DNA of 64,000 nt, taken from assembly GCF_947495255.1 (NCBI RefSeq), contig NZ_CANLYI010000010.1, positions 1 to 64,000 of the forward strand. The letters run 5' to 3'. A program made the translations under genes and the position numbers. This DNA comes from an uncultured Winogradskyella sp. Its GTDB lineage: Bacteria > Bacteroidota > Bacteroidia > Flavobacteriales > Flavobacteriaceae. Shown here one piece after another: positions 48,166-56,206 of the stretch. Each line of letters begins with the position of its first letter. Within the stretch, counting starts at the first letter, position 1. Below the pieces are notes generated by a model, which saw nothing but the letters and a program-made list of their open reading frames with translations, searched no databases and was not told the DNA's origin.

Positions 48166-48705
48166 ATGATAATCTCAAAAAAAGTAATTTTCGGAATTTT
48201 AATCGCTCTTATACTAATACCTATTGGCTGGTTTATTTTATATTTTTTGGCAGTAGAACATGAAGAAACTAAGTTTTACAATATTGAAATTCCAAAAAGA
48301 TTAAATTTTCCAAAACCAATTGAATTCCTCACTAATCAGCAAATTGATTCTTTAAAAAAATTGATTATAAGTGAAGAAAAAATTGTAGTTGTTGGTGATG
48401 GGTATAATGGTTATAGTTTTTATATGTGGCATAAACCAATTGAAAAAGGAGAAATTTATATCAAAGCATTCGAATTAACTCAAGAAGTACGATTATCAGA
48501 ATGGAATTTAAGTAATAAAACTAAAAACAAAATATTAAAATTAAATGATAATTATAAATTATATGAAGGACATACTGTAATTTCCGAAGGAACTTTTGAG
48601 CATTACTATCCTACTAGATTTGAATTATGGTTTAAACCTTTCAATTCTGGTAACGAAAAAAAATTAACTGAACAAAATTATATAATTGATGGTTGGGACA
48701 GATAA
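48166..48705 (+). CDS. Membrane-anchored protein of unknown function
   Basis: The 179-residue product has one N-terminal membrane helix (about 7-30) and a soluble domain predicted to be outside the cytoplasm. I see no motif I recognise; VVVGDGYNGYSFYMWHK and FEHYYPTRFELWFKPF are the most distinctive segments. The gene is especially AT-rich in its codons compared with its neighbours and stands alone between the M14 peptidase and the convergent NUDIX gene. It is plausibly a lineage-specific or acquired gene, but this is an inference. Confidence 0.62.
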   Translation: MIISKKVIFGILIALILIPIGWFILYFLAVEHEETKFYNIEIPKRLNFPKPIEFLTNQQIDSLKKLIISEEKIVVVGDGYNGYSFYMWHKPIEKGEIYIKAFELTQEVRLSEWNLSNKTKNKILKLNDNYKLYEGHTVISEGTFEHYYPTRFELWFKPFNSGNEKKLTEQNYIIDGWDR

Positions 48706-48717
48706 TCAAATCAGATA

Positions 48718-49299
48718 CTAAACCAAAATCCTAATATTTGCATAACTATTCTCCAAAGCTTGATGAGATGCTTTATCGTCTAACCATTCTACTTTTGTAA
48801 TCCCTTCTTTTATTTGTGGAAAAAGCTCGCCTTCAAACTCAGTTTTCATTTCAAACCAATAAGTCACTTTAATTCTATGTTTACCATTACGTTTAAATAT
48901 ATGATAAGTAGTTGGTAATGGTTTGGTGATTTTTAAACCTTCAACACCAGTCTCCTCCTCTACTTCGCGTATGGCAGTTTCTTCAATAGTCTCTTTTCGT
49001 TCTGCTTTTCCTTTTGGTAAATCCCATTTATCATTTCTGTAGATAAAAAGGATTTCATTTTTAGCATTATATACTTTTCCTCCTCCTGCAACTACATTTG
49101 GTAATAGCTTTAAAAACTTTTTAAGGAGTTTATCTTCATTTTTATGAATTAAATGTACAGCCTTTAAATCTGTTTTATTCAAGGTTTTAATAACCTTACC
49201 AATATTTACAGAATTTAAAAGATAGGATTTAAAATCCGTTTCTTTCTTTACTTCAGTAGTTAAAATAATAGGTTTATCACCTACATAAATAGTGTACAT
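48718..49299 (-). CDS. NUDIX hydrolase
   Basis: The 193-residue protein has an N-terminal extension of about 70 residues before a NUDIX domain. The box starts at GKAERKE and continues as TIEETAIREVEEETGV, so all residues of the Gx5Ex7REUxEExGU signature are present (metal-binding Glu residues intact). NUDIX enzymes cleave nucleoside-diphosphate-linked compounds; the true substrate cannot be told. The divergent pyrE starts 118 bases away, and the NUDIX gene converges with the gene at 48166-48705. Confidence 0.88.
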   Translation of the reverse strand: MYTIYVGDKPIILTTEVKKETDFKSYLLNSVNIGKVIKTLNKTDLKAVHLIHKNEDKLLKKFLKLLPNVVAGGGKVYNAKNEILFIYRNDKWDLPKGKAERKETIEETAIREVEEETGVEGLKITKPLPTTYHIFKRNGKHRIKVTYWFEMKTEFEGELFPQIKEGITKVEWLDDKASHQALENSYANIRILV

Positions 49300-49405
49300 C
49301 GTTAGGTTGTTTATCCTTAGGTCTTGTAAATTTATTATTTTTTATGAGAATCTATTTGAAATGAAATTTATTTTCAATTAAAATTTTCTAACCTCTAAAT
49401 TTCAT

Positions 49406-49413
49406 TATTTTTG
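49406..49413 (+). promoter_or_regulatory. -7 element adjoining the pyrE start (leaderless candidate)
   Basis: TATTTTTG matches TAnnTTTG exactly and lies only four bases before the pyrE ATG at 49418, so transcription should start at or beside the A of the ATG. No -33 TTG is clear. Confidence 0.5.
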
Positions 49414-49417
49414 TATC

Positions 49418-50062
49418 ATGATTTTCAACAAAGATACAGCCAAAAAAACAGCAGAAGTTTTACTTCAAATTAATGCTATTAAGCTTCAGCCTAACGACCC
49501 TTTCACATGGGCTTCTGGCTGGAAATCGCCAATTTATTGCGACAATAGAATTGTACTTTCTTATCCATTAATTAGAAACTACATTAGAGAAACCATTGCT
49601 AAAAACATTGAAGACCTTTATGGCAAACCAGATGTTATTGCTGGTGTAGCAACAGGAGCAATTGGTATTGGTGCTTTAGTCGCAGAATATCTTAACCTAC
49701 CTTTTGTTTATGTAAGACCAGAAGCTAAGAAACACGGTCGCCAAAACCAAATTGAAGGCTATATAGAAAAAGGACAAACGGTAGTTGTTGTAGAGGATTT
49801 AATTAGCACTGGTATGAGCAGTCTTAATGCTGTAAAAGCACTAAACGAAGCAGAAGTACATGTAAAAGGTATGGTTGCTATTTTCTCTTATGGCTTTGAA
49901 ATTGCTACAAAGAATTTTAAAGATGCCAATGTAGAATTACACACACTTGGTAATTACGAAAACCTATTAGAACAAGCTGTTGATACTTTTTATATTACAA
50001 AAGAACAACAAGACGTTTTAACACAATGGAATGCAAATCCAAGTAAATGGAACGCTAATTGA
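49418..50062 (+). CDS. pyrE: Orotate phosphoribosyltransferase
   Basis: PyrE adds PRPP to orotate to give OMP in pyrimidine synthesis. The 214-residue enzyme carries the phosphoribosyl-binding loop VVVVEDLISTGMSS (about 124-138) and the substrate-side segments WASGWKSPIYCDNR and VRPEAKKHGRQNQ. A dangling C-terminal tail (PSKWNAN) is present, as in close relatives. The gene has a promoter element that ends four bases before its ATG; nothing else of the pyr pathway lies nearby, although carA, for carbamoyl phosphate, is in the same window. Confidence 0.95.
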   Translation: MIFNKDTAKKTAEVLLQINAIKLQPNDPFTWASGWKSPIYCDNRIVLSYPLIRNYIRETIAKNIEDLYGKPDVIAGVATGAIGIGALVAEYLNLPFVYVRPEAKKHGRQNQIEGYIEKGQTVVVVEDLISTGMSSLNAVKALNEAEVHVKGMVAIFSYGFEIATKNFKDANVELHTLGNYENLLEQAVDTFYITKEQQDVLTQWNANPSKWNAN

Positions 50063-50198
50063 TATACAAATACTAAATCGTTAGATTGAAGAATTTGTCA
50101 GGTGAGTTTTAAATATGTGCTTACTATAAAACTTCAACCTAATCTCAAATTTATATAAACTGAATCTATTTCAGTAAAACAACTTAACACAACTACAA

Positions 50199-50594
50199 AT
50201 GAAATTAGAATCGCCAAAAATAACCTTAGACAAATCAACAGAAGAAACGTTTAATTTTCTTTCTGATGTTAAAAATTTTGAAAGCTTAATGCCTGAAAAC
50301 ATCAGTAAATTTGAAGTTTTAGATACCGATAAATTTCTTTTTGCTTTAAAAGGAATGCCAGAAATAGTATTGAAGAAAAAGGAAGCTGTGCCGAATAGTA
50401 AAATTGTTTTAGGAGCTGCAGGCGGAAAATTAGATTTTTCATTAATTGCAGATATTACGGAAATCGAAGCTAACAAAACTGACGTTAAGTTACATTTTGA
50501 AGGTGAATTTAATTCTATGATGGCTATGATGATTAAAGGCCCAATTGGTAAGTTTATTGAGACTTTAGTAACTAATATGAAAACTGCTATTTAG
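50199..50594 (+). CDS. SRPBCC-like small protein
   Basis: This 131-residue cytoplasmic protein has the overall pattern of the START/SRPBCC fold: an N-terminal TEETFNFLSDVKNFESLMP, alternating strands and a long C-terminal helix (IGKFIETLVTNMKTA). Such proteins bind hydrophobic ligands in a cavity. I cannot identify the ligand or a closer family. The stop overlaps that of the convergent birA gene by four bases, and no terminator is visible. A 136-base gap separates it from pyrE. Confidence 0.7.
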   Translation: MKLESPKITLDKSTEETFNFLSDVKNFESLMPENISKFEVLDTDKFLFALKGMPEIVLKKKEAVPNSKIVLGAAGGKLDFSLIADITEIEANKTDVKLHFEGEFNSMMAMMIKGPIGKFIETLVTNMKTAI

Positions 50595-51322
50595 TACAAT
50601 AGCTTTATTTCTTTTAGGTCAAAGGTTTTTATAGTTTCATCCTCTGTCCAGACTTTTAAGAGTCCGGTTTCAGTTATGCCCTTTATAATTCCAGAGAAAT
50701 TTTCATCATTTAAAGTTTGAAATGTAGAAGGTTTATCTAATCTAAAAAGTAAGCTTTCATATTCAGCTTTTATAACACCATAGTCTTTCGACTCTAATAA
50801 ATTAAAATATATTTTGAGTTGTTTTAAGATTTCGGAAAGTACTACATCTTTGTTAAAAAAAATTCCTGTGACCAAATTCATTGAAGATGCTTGAGGTAAA
50901 TTACTAAAAATCTTCTGATTGACATTGAGACCAAATCCAATAATTGAACCTTGAAGATTATTACTTTTTATGACATTTTCAATTAAAACACCACATAATT
51001 TAGTGTTTGCTGACAAAATGTCGTTAGGCCATTTTATACTTAATTTTGGGATTTTAAATGCGCTTAACGCTTTGTAAATTGAAAGAGAAACAACCATACT
51101 AATATAAAATTGGTCGTTTATATCACAAAACGAAAGTCGCTTAAACACACTAGCAGTTAGATTTTTACCATTTTTTGTTTGCCATTCTGAACCCATTTGC
51201 CCTCTACCTTTTGTTTGCATTTCTGCAACAACGACGGTATAATCCTTTTGTATTGCAACAGATACCAAGCCCTTTAAATAAGAGTTTGTAGAGTCAATGG
51301 CATTAAGTTTGATTATATACAT
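50591..51322 (-). CDS. birA: Biotin-acetyl-CoA-carboxylase ligase
   Basis: BirA attaches biotin to the carboxyl carrier protein of acetyl-CoA carboxylase. I use ATG 51322 (243 residues), since the longer frame starts with TTG and adds only four residues. The biotin-binding segment is AEMQTKGRGQMGSEW, followed by KWPNDIL and CGVLIENV. There is no N-terminal helix-turn-helix, so this is a type I ligase that does not act as a repressor. The gene is divergent from rsfS. Confidence 0.9.
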   Translation of the reverse strand: MYIIKLNAIDSTNSYLKGLVSVAIQKDYTVVVAEMQTKGRGQMGSEWQTKNGKNLTASVFKRLSFCDINDQFYISMVVSLSIYKALSAFKIPKLSIKWPNDILSANTKLCGVLIENVIKSNNLQGSIIGFGLNVNQKIFSNLPQASSMNLVTGIFFNKDVVLSEILKQLKIYFNLLESKDYGVIKAEYESLLFRLDKPSTFQTLNDENFSGIIKGITETGLLKVWTEDETIKTFDLKEIKLLY

Positions 51323-51389
51323 TTTATAAGGCAATTTTATTTTATGGTTTTCTTATGACAATTTGAGCTCACAAGAACTAAAAAAATAA

Positions 51390-51397
51390 TAACTTTG
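51390..51397 (+). promoter_or_regulatory. Predicted -7 element of rsfS-ftsH
   Basis: TAACTTTG matches TAnnTTTG exactly, 20 bases before the rsfS start. No -33 TTG at 18-20 bases is visible; the nearest is 24 bases away. Confidence 0.5.
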
Positions 51398-51417
51398 CAC
51401 AAAATTAACACAATTTA

Positions 51418-51789
51418 ATGACGAAAGATAAAATCCCTGTAGACCAACTCATAACAACGATTATTGGTGGCATAGAAGAGGTTAAAGGAAAAGAAATCAC
51501 AATTTTAGATTTACGAGAAATTGAAAATACGGTTTGTGATTATTTTATAATCTGCGAAGGAACTTCAAATACGCAAGTAAACGCAATCGTTAATTCCATA
51601 CAAAAACAAGTTAGCAAAACATTAAAAGACAAACCTTGGCATGTTGAAGGTACAGAGAATTCTGAGTGGATTTTAATGGACTATGTTAATGTTGTAGTGC
51701 ATGTATTTCAAAAACATATTAGGGAATATTACGATATTGAAAGTCTTTGGGGAGACGCTAAAATAACCCAAATAGAAACGAGTTACTAA
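51418..51789 (+). CDS. rsfS: Ribosome silencing factor
   Basis: RsfS binds ribosomal protein L14 and blocks joining of the two subunits when nutrients run low. The 123-residue protein has the whole RsfS domain: EITILDLREIENTVCDYFII, WHVEGTENSEWILMDY and VVVHVFQKHIREYYDIESLW. It is followed by ftsH with a 17-base gap, so the two are co-transcribed from the element at 51390-51397. This rsfS-ftsH arrangement is common in Bacteroidota. Confidence 0.95.
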   Translation: MTKDKIPVDQLITTIIGGIEEVKGKEITILDLREIENTVCDYFIICEGTSNTQVNAIVNSIQKQVSKTLKDKPWHVEGTENSEWILMDYVNVVVHVFQKHIREYYDIESLWGDAKITQIETSY

Positions 51790-51806
51790 AACGAGAAACG
51801 CTACTA

Positions 51807-53744
51807 ATGGCTAAAGACACTAAAACTACAAGCAAAAAACCAAAATTTAGTCCGTATTGGATTTACGGAATAGTAATAGCTATATTTATTGCTATTCAAC
51901 TTTTTGGAGGTAATGCTTTTCAAAGTTCAAAAGAAATAAAAACCTCAGATTTTATTACTTACCTAAAAGATGGTGACGTAAAAGAAGTAATGGTTATTAG
52001 TAATACTAAAACTGCTAAAGTTTTTTTAACCAAAGCAGCATTACAAAAAGAGGTTCATAAAAATGCCCAACCAAAAGGTTTTTTACCAGCTGGTAATGAG
52101 GCAAATTATACCTTAAAATTTGGTGATCTTCAGAATTTTGAGAACAGAATTGACACTATAATTAAGGATAACGATTTATCTACTACAAGAGATGCTGATA
52201 TTGAAAACAATGCCTTTGGAGACATTTTAATTTCTCTTTTACCATTTGTTTTAATTGTTGGTGTATGGATTTTTATAATGCGACGTATGTCTTCTGGAGG
52301 AGGAGGTGGTGCTGGTGGACAGATATTTAATATCGGAAAGTCTAAAGCAAAGCTTTTTGACGAGAAAACAGATACTAAAACATCATTTAAAGATGTTGCA
52401 GGTTTAGAAGGCGCAAAAGAAGAAGTGCAAGAGATTGTAGATTTCTTAAAATTTCCAGAAAAATATACAGCCTTAGGTGGTAAAATACCAAAAGGCGCAT
52501 TATTAGTAGGACCTCCAGGAACAGGTAAAACTTTACTAGCTAAAGCTGTGGCTGGTGAAGCACAAGTACCTTTCTTCTCTTTATCTGGTTCAGATTTTGT
52601 TGAGATGTTTGTTGGTGTTGGTGCCTCTAGAGTAAGAGATTTATTTAAACAAGCTAAAGAGAAATCACCTTCTATTATCTTTATAGATGAAATAGATGCT
52701 ATTGGTAGAGCAAGAGGGAAAAACAACATGTCTGGTTCTAACGACGAACGTGAGAACACGCTTAATCAACTATTAACTGAAATGGATGGTTTTGGTACTA
52801 ATACTAATGTTATTGTATTAGCTGCAACTAACAGAGCTGACGTTTTAGATAGCGCTTTAATGAGAGCTGGTCGTTTTGACCGTCAGATTTATGTGGATCT
52901 TCCAGATGTAAGAGAACGTAAAGAAATTTTTGAAGTACACTTACGTCCACTAAAAAAAGCAGAAACTTTAGATATCGATTTCTTAGCAAAACAGACTCCA
53001 GGGTTTTCTGGTGCTGATATTGCTAATGTTTGTAACGAAGCAGCATTAATTGCAGCTAGAAAAGGTAAAAAATCAGTTAACAAACAAGATTTCCTAGATG
53101 CTGTTGATAGAATCATTGGCGGATTAGAAAAGAAAAATAAAATTATCACGCCTGCAGAAAAAAGAGCTGTTGCTTTCCATGAAGCTGGTCATGCAACTGT
53201 AAGTTGGATGTTAGAACATGCTGCTCCTTTAGTTAAAGTAACTATAGTGCCAAGAGGAAGGTCATTAGGTGCTGCTTGGTACTTACCAGAAGAGCGTTTA
53301 ATTGTACATCCAGAGCAAATGCTAGATGAAATGTGTGCTGCCTTAGGTGGTAGAGCTGCAGAGAAAGTAATATTCGATAAGATTTCTACTGGTGCCTTAA
53401 GTGATTTAGAAAAGGTAACAAAGCAAGCTAGAGCAATGGTTACTGTATATGGCTTAAGTGATAAGATTGGTAACTTAACTTATTATGATTCTTCAGGACA
53501 ATCTGAATATGGTTTTTCTAAACCTTATAGTGAGAAAACAGCTGAGCTTATTGACAATGAAATTTCAGATATCATTGAAAAGCAATATCAACGTGCTATT
53601 CAATTATTAGAAAATAATAAAGATAAATTAACTGAGTTAGCAGAAGTTCTTTTAGATAAAGAAGTTATTTTTAAAGATAACCTTGAAAAGATTTTCGGTA
53701 AACGTGCTTTTGAAAAACCAATCATCTCAGAGGAAGAAGAATAG
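51807..53744 (+). CDS. ftsH: ATP-dependent zinc metalloprotease FtsH
   Basis: FtsH degrades misassembled membrane proteins and regulatory substrates at the inner membrane. The 645 residues have two membrane helices (near 18-34 and around 140-155) flanking a periplasmic domain. A glycine-rich patch ([11 protein letters not shown]) precedes the AAA+ domain: Walker A GPPGTGKT, Walker [12 protein letters not shown], and the arginine-finger region [11 protein letters not shown]. The zinc-site HEAGH and the later third ligand belong to the peptidase domain. It shares a transcript with rsfS and ends at a strong terminator. A 209-residue antisense frame inside it is a shadow and not a gene. Confidence 0.97.
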   Translation: MAKDTKTTSKKPKFSPYWIYGIVIAIFIAIQLFGGNAFQSSKEIKTSDFITYLKDGDVKEVMVISNTKTAKVFLTKAALQKEVHKNAQPKGFLPAGNEANYTLKFGDLQNFENRIDTIIKDNDLSTTRDADIENNAFGDILISLLPFVLIVGVWIFIMRRMSSGGGGGAGGQIFNIGKSKAKLFDEKTDTKTSFKDVAGLEGAKEEVQEIVDFLKFPEKYTALGGKIPKGALLVGPPGTGKTLLAKAVAGEAQVPFFSLSGSDFVEMFVGVGASRVRDLFKQAKEKSPSIIFIDEIDAIGRARGKNNMSGSNDERENTLNQLLTEMDGFGTNTNVIVLAATNRADVLDSALMRAGRFDRQIYVDLPDVRERKEIFEVHLRPLKKAETLDIDFLAKQTPGFSGADIANVCNEAALIAARKGKKSVNKQDFLDAVDRIIGGLEKKNKIITPAEKRAVAFHEAGHATVSWMLEHAAPLVKVTIVPRGRSLGAAWYLPEERLIVHPEQMLDEMCAALGGRAAEKVIFDKISTGALSDLEKVTKQARAMVTVYGLSDKIGNLTYYDSSGQSEYGFSKPYSEKTAELIDNEISDIIEKQYQRAIQLLENNKDKLTELAEVLLDKEVIFKDNLEKIFGKRAFEKPIISEEEE

Positions 53745-53767
53745 TATCCTTTTTCCATAATCATATA

Positions 53768-53804
53768 AAAAACTTAAATTGACCTAATGTTAATTTAAGT
53801 TTTT
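53768..53804 (+). terminator. Terminator of rsfS-ftsH
   Basis: AAAAACTTAAATT (53768-53780) and AATTTAAGTTTTT (53792-53804) form a perfect 13-bp stem around an 11-base loop with a T-run after it. It ends two bases before the -7 element of the next operon. Confidence 0.85.
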
Positions 53805-53805
53805 T

Positions 53806-53813
53806 TATATTTG
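53806..53813 (+). promoter_or_regulatory. Predicted -7 element of the LUD-cdsA-psd operon
   Basis: TATATTTG matches TAnnTTTG exactly and starts one base beyond the arm of the ftsH terminator. The nearest TTG (53779-53781) is inside the terminator stem and 24 bases away, slightly longer than usual. Confidence 0.5.
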
Positions 53814-53851
53814 AAATTATCATAAACGTTAGGATTAATCGCAACTATTGA

Positions 53852-54460
53852 ATGAGCTTATTTCGTAAAATCTTCGGAAAAAAGTCTGAACAGACTGAAG
53901 AAGACATACCAAATCAAGAGCGAGGCAAATACATGCCTGAAGTGAAGCTACCTGTAGATGAACGTTTTACAATAAACTTTAAAGCCAATGGCGGAAAATT
54001 TTTATATTGTGAAAATCTTGAAGAAGTGAAAGAAAGCTTTAACGCTATCTTAGATGAAAACAATTGGCATAATGACAACGTGTTTTTAATAGACCAACGT
54101 TTAACTGAATTATTTAAGGATTTTAACCTAAATAGCACTACAAAGCTTTCTGAAAGTGCTTATTTCTTATCTACTTGTGAGTATTTAATTTCAGATGATG
54201 GGTCTTTATTAATCTCATCGAACCAAATTGCTGAAAAAAAATTGATTGAATTACCTGATAACTTCATAATATATGCTACTACAAGTCAATTTGTAGAAAC
54301 AATTGGAGAAGGTCTTAAAGGTATTAAAGCAAAAAGCAAAGCAACAATCCCAACTAACATTACAACAATAAAGCATTTTAAAACTGCTGATGATAAAGAT
54401 TTCCTAACCTATGGAAGTAGTTCTAAAAATTTATACCTACTCCTACTAGAAGATCTATAA
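53852..54460 (+). CDS. LUD-domain (LutC/YkgG-like) protein
   Basis: The 202-residue cytoplasmic protein fits the LUD domain (LutC family) in its middle and C-terminal part: YFLSTCEYLISDDGSLLISS, LPDNFIIYATTSQFVET and TYGSSSKNLYLLLLEDL. LutC is part of a lactate-utilisation complex in some bacteria; LutA and LutB are absent here, so that role is not supported. The last base of its stop is the first base of the cdsA start, so the two are translationally coupled. The order ftsH, LUD, cdsA looks characteristic of Bacteroidota. Confidence 0.85.
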   Translation: MSLFRKIFGKKSEQTEEDIPNQERGKYMPEVKLPVDERFTINFKANGGKFLYCENLEEVKESFNAILDENNWHNDNVFLIDQRLTELFKDFNLNSTTKLSESAYFLSTCEYLISDDGSLLISSNQIAEKKLIELPDNFIIYATTSQFVETIGEGLKGIKAKSKATIPTNITTIKHFKTADDKDFLTYGSSSKNLYLLLLEDL

Positions 54461-55281
54461 TGAAAGAGTTAGCAACAAGGGCAATTTCTGGAGCTATCTA
54501 CGTTTTGCTGTTAATAGGTTCACTATTTATGCAAGAGACTTCAGTTATTTTAATTGGAGTATTAGGTATTATTAGCTTAGCTGAATTTAGCAAGCTCATA
54601 AAGCTCAAATCTTTTATCCAATATATTGTTTTCTTTATTCTTTATGCCGGAATCTGGTACCTCTGCGTTAAGACCAATCACTCAACAGGTAGTAATGAAG
54701 CTGTTCAGATAATTTTGGTTATTACAATCTTTGTAAACCTCATATTAATTAAAGATTTATTTACATCTAAGAAAATTCCACTTTTCGAATCTAAACGTTA
54801 TATCGTAACTACATTTTATTTAACTAGTGGTTTCTTGTTTATGTTTCTTACTGCGAATTTTAATAATGAGTTTACGCCATTATTATTACTTGGTGGATTT
54901 ATTCTTGTCTGGGTAAACGATAGTGCAGCATATGTTGTTGGAAAGAACTTTGGGAAACAAAAACTGTTTCCGAGTATATCACCAAAGAAAACAGTCGAAG
55001 GTTTTTTAGGTGGTTTATTTTTTGCCTGTATTTCTAGTTATTTTATTGCTCTATATACCGAAACACTTAATTTTAATTATTGGTTAATTTTAGCTATAAT
55101 AGTTAGTGTTCTAGGTACTCTTGGAGACTTAATTGAATCTAAATTTAAGCGTCAAGCTGGCGTAAAAGATAGTGGCGTTATAATGCCAGGTCATGGTGGA
55201 CTGCTTGATAGACTAGATAGTATTATATTTGCATCTCCATTTATATATTTATTTTTAAGAATTACAACTCATGTTTCATAA
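54460..55281 (+). CDS. cdsA: Phosphatidate cytidylyltransferase
   Basis: CdsA makes CDP-diacylglycerol, the precursor of the phospholipids, at the inner membrane. This 273-residue protein has about seven membrane helices and the CDP-DAG synthase signature in VKDSGVIMPGHGGLLDRLDS (about 240-259). Preceding conserved segments are VNDSAAYVVGKNFGKQK and SPKKTVEGFLGG. It overlaps psd by 11 bases, which links the two steps of phosphatidylethanolamine synthesis in one transcript. PssA is not visible in this window. Confidence 0.96.
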   Translation: MKELATRAISGAIYVLLLIGSLFMQETSVILIGVLGIISLAEFSKLIKLKSFIQYIVFFILYAGIWYLCVKTNHSTGSNEAVQIILVITIFVNLILIKDLFTSKKIPLFESKRYIVTTFYLTSGFLFMFLTANFNNEFTPLLLLGGFILVWVNDSAAYVVGKNFGKQKLFPSISPKKTVEGFLGGLFFACISSYFIALYTETLNFNYWLILAIIVSVLGTLGDLIESKFKRQAGVKDSGVIMPGHGGLLDRLDSIIFASPFIYLFLRITTHVS

Positions 55282-55924
55282 AGAAGGTCATAAAATTATA
55301 TTCATAACCCTAGTAATTGTAGTAGGTTCATTTTTTTTAATCGATGGATTTATAACCAACGAATGGTTACGTAAAGGATTAATGCTAGTTGTTTTGGCAT
55401 TCTTTATTCTAATATTACAGTTTTTCAGAAACCCTAAGCGCAATACACATCCTAATGATAAACAAGTATTGTCTCCTGTGGACGGAAAGGTTGTAGTGAT
55501 TGAAGAGGTTGAAGAGAATGAAGTTTTTAAAGATAGACGTATACAAGTGTCTGTTTTTATGTCTCCTATTAACGTTCATGTTACACGTTATCCAATTGCT
55601 GGTAATGTAACTTTTAGCAAGTATCATCCAGGTAAGTTCTTAGTAGCTTGGCACCCAAAAGCTAGTGAAGAAAATGAACGTACAACGGTCGTAGTTGAAA
55701 ACAAAAGCTTTGGCAAGGTTCTTTACCGTCAAATTGCAGGTGCATTAGCAAAACGTATTGTTAACTATGCTAAAGTAGGTACCAACGTAAAACAAGGTGC
55801 TGATTCAGGTTTTATAAAATTTGGCTCTCGAGTAGATTTATTCTTACCTTTAGATGCAGACATCAAAGTAGAGCTTAACCAAAAAGTTCGTGGAGGAGAA
55901 TGTGTGATTGCGGAAATGAAGTAA
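55271..55924 (+). CDS. psd: Phosphatidylserine decarboxylase, short form
   Basis: Psd decarboxylates phosphatidylserine to phosphatidylethanolamine. This 217-residue form is of the short (archaeal/type-II-like) class. The autocleavage site is the Gly-Ser in FIKFGSRVDLF (about 176-186), which creates the pyruvoyl group. Two hydrophobic segments near the N-terminus anchor it in the membrane. It overlaps cdsA by 11 bases and is followed by an ACBP gene after 9 bases, so all four genes from LUD onward are one operon. Confidence 0.93.
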   Translation: MFHKEGHKIIFITLVIVVGSFFLIDGFITNEWLRKGLMLVVLAFFILILQFFRNPKRNTHPNDKQVLSPVDGKVVVIEEVEENEVFKDRRIQVSVFMSPINVHVTRYPIAGNVTFSKYHPGKFLVAWHPKASEENERTTVVVENKSFGKVLYRQIAGALAKRIVNYAKVGTNVKQGADSGFIKFGSRVDLFLPLDADIKVELNQKVRGGECVIAEMK

Positions 55925-55933
55925 TTTCTAAAG

Positions 55934-56200
55934 ATGGTTATTAAAGAATTAGACATAGAATTTAACACTGCCGTAGATCGTGTAAACGATCATACAGAAC
56001 CTTTTCCTGCCGACTTTTTATTGCGTCTTTATGCTTACTACAAGAAAGCGACCAACAATTACACACGTCCAAGCAGTCGTAAACCAATTATTAATGCTTT
56101 TAAAACTAATGCTTTATTTCAGATAAAAGACATTAGTGAAGATGAAGCTAAACAAGAATATATTGATCTTGTGAATAATTATTTTTTATATAGAAAATAA
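55934..56200 (+). CDS. Acyl-CoA-binding protein (ACBP)
   Basis: This 88-residue protein is a single ACBP domain of four helices. LDIEFNTAVDRVNDHTEPF opens it. YAYYKKATNNYTRP follows, with the KQAT-like segment replaced by KKAT and the conserved binding-face tyrosines present. ACBPs bind long-chain acyl-CoA; they are rare in bacteria but known in Bacteroidota. Its place after cdsA and psd suggests it helps phospholipid synthesis by carrying acyl-CoA, which is an inference. The domain lacks the usual central Trp segment, so the binding affinity may differ. Confidence 0.85.
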   Translation: MVIKELDIEFNTAVDRVNDHTEPFPADFLLRLYAYYKKATNNYTRPSSRKPIINAFKTNALFQIKDISEDEAKQEYIDLVNNYFLYRK

Positions 56201-56206
56201 GTAGTA

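Noticed and set aside
52130..52759. A 209-residue antisense frame inside ftsH
   Set aside because: It mirrors the coding sequence of a fully conserved gene, has no promoter element or signal peptide, and gives a low-quality composition. It is a shadow frame.
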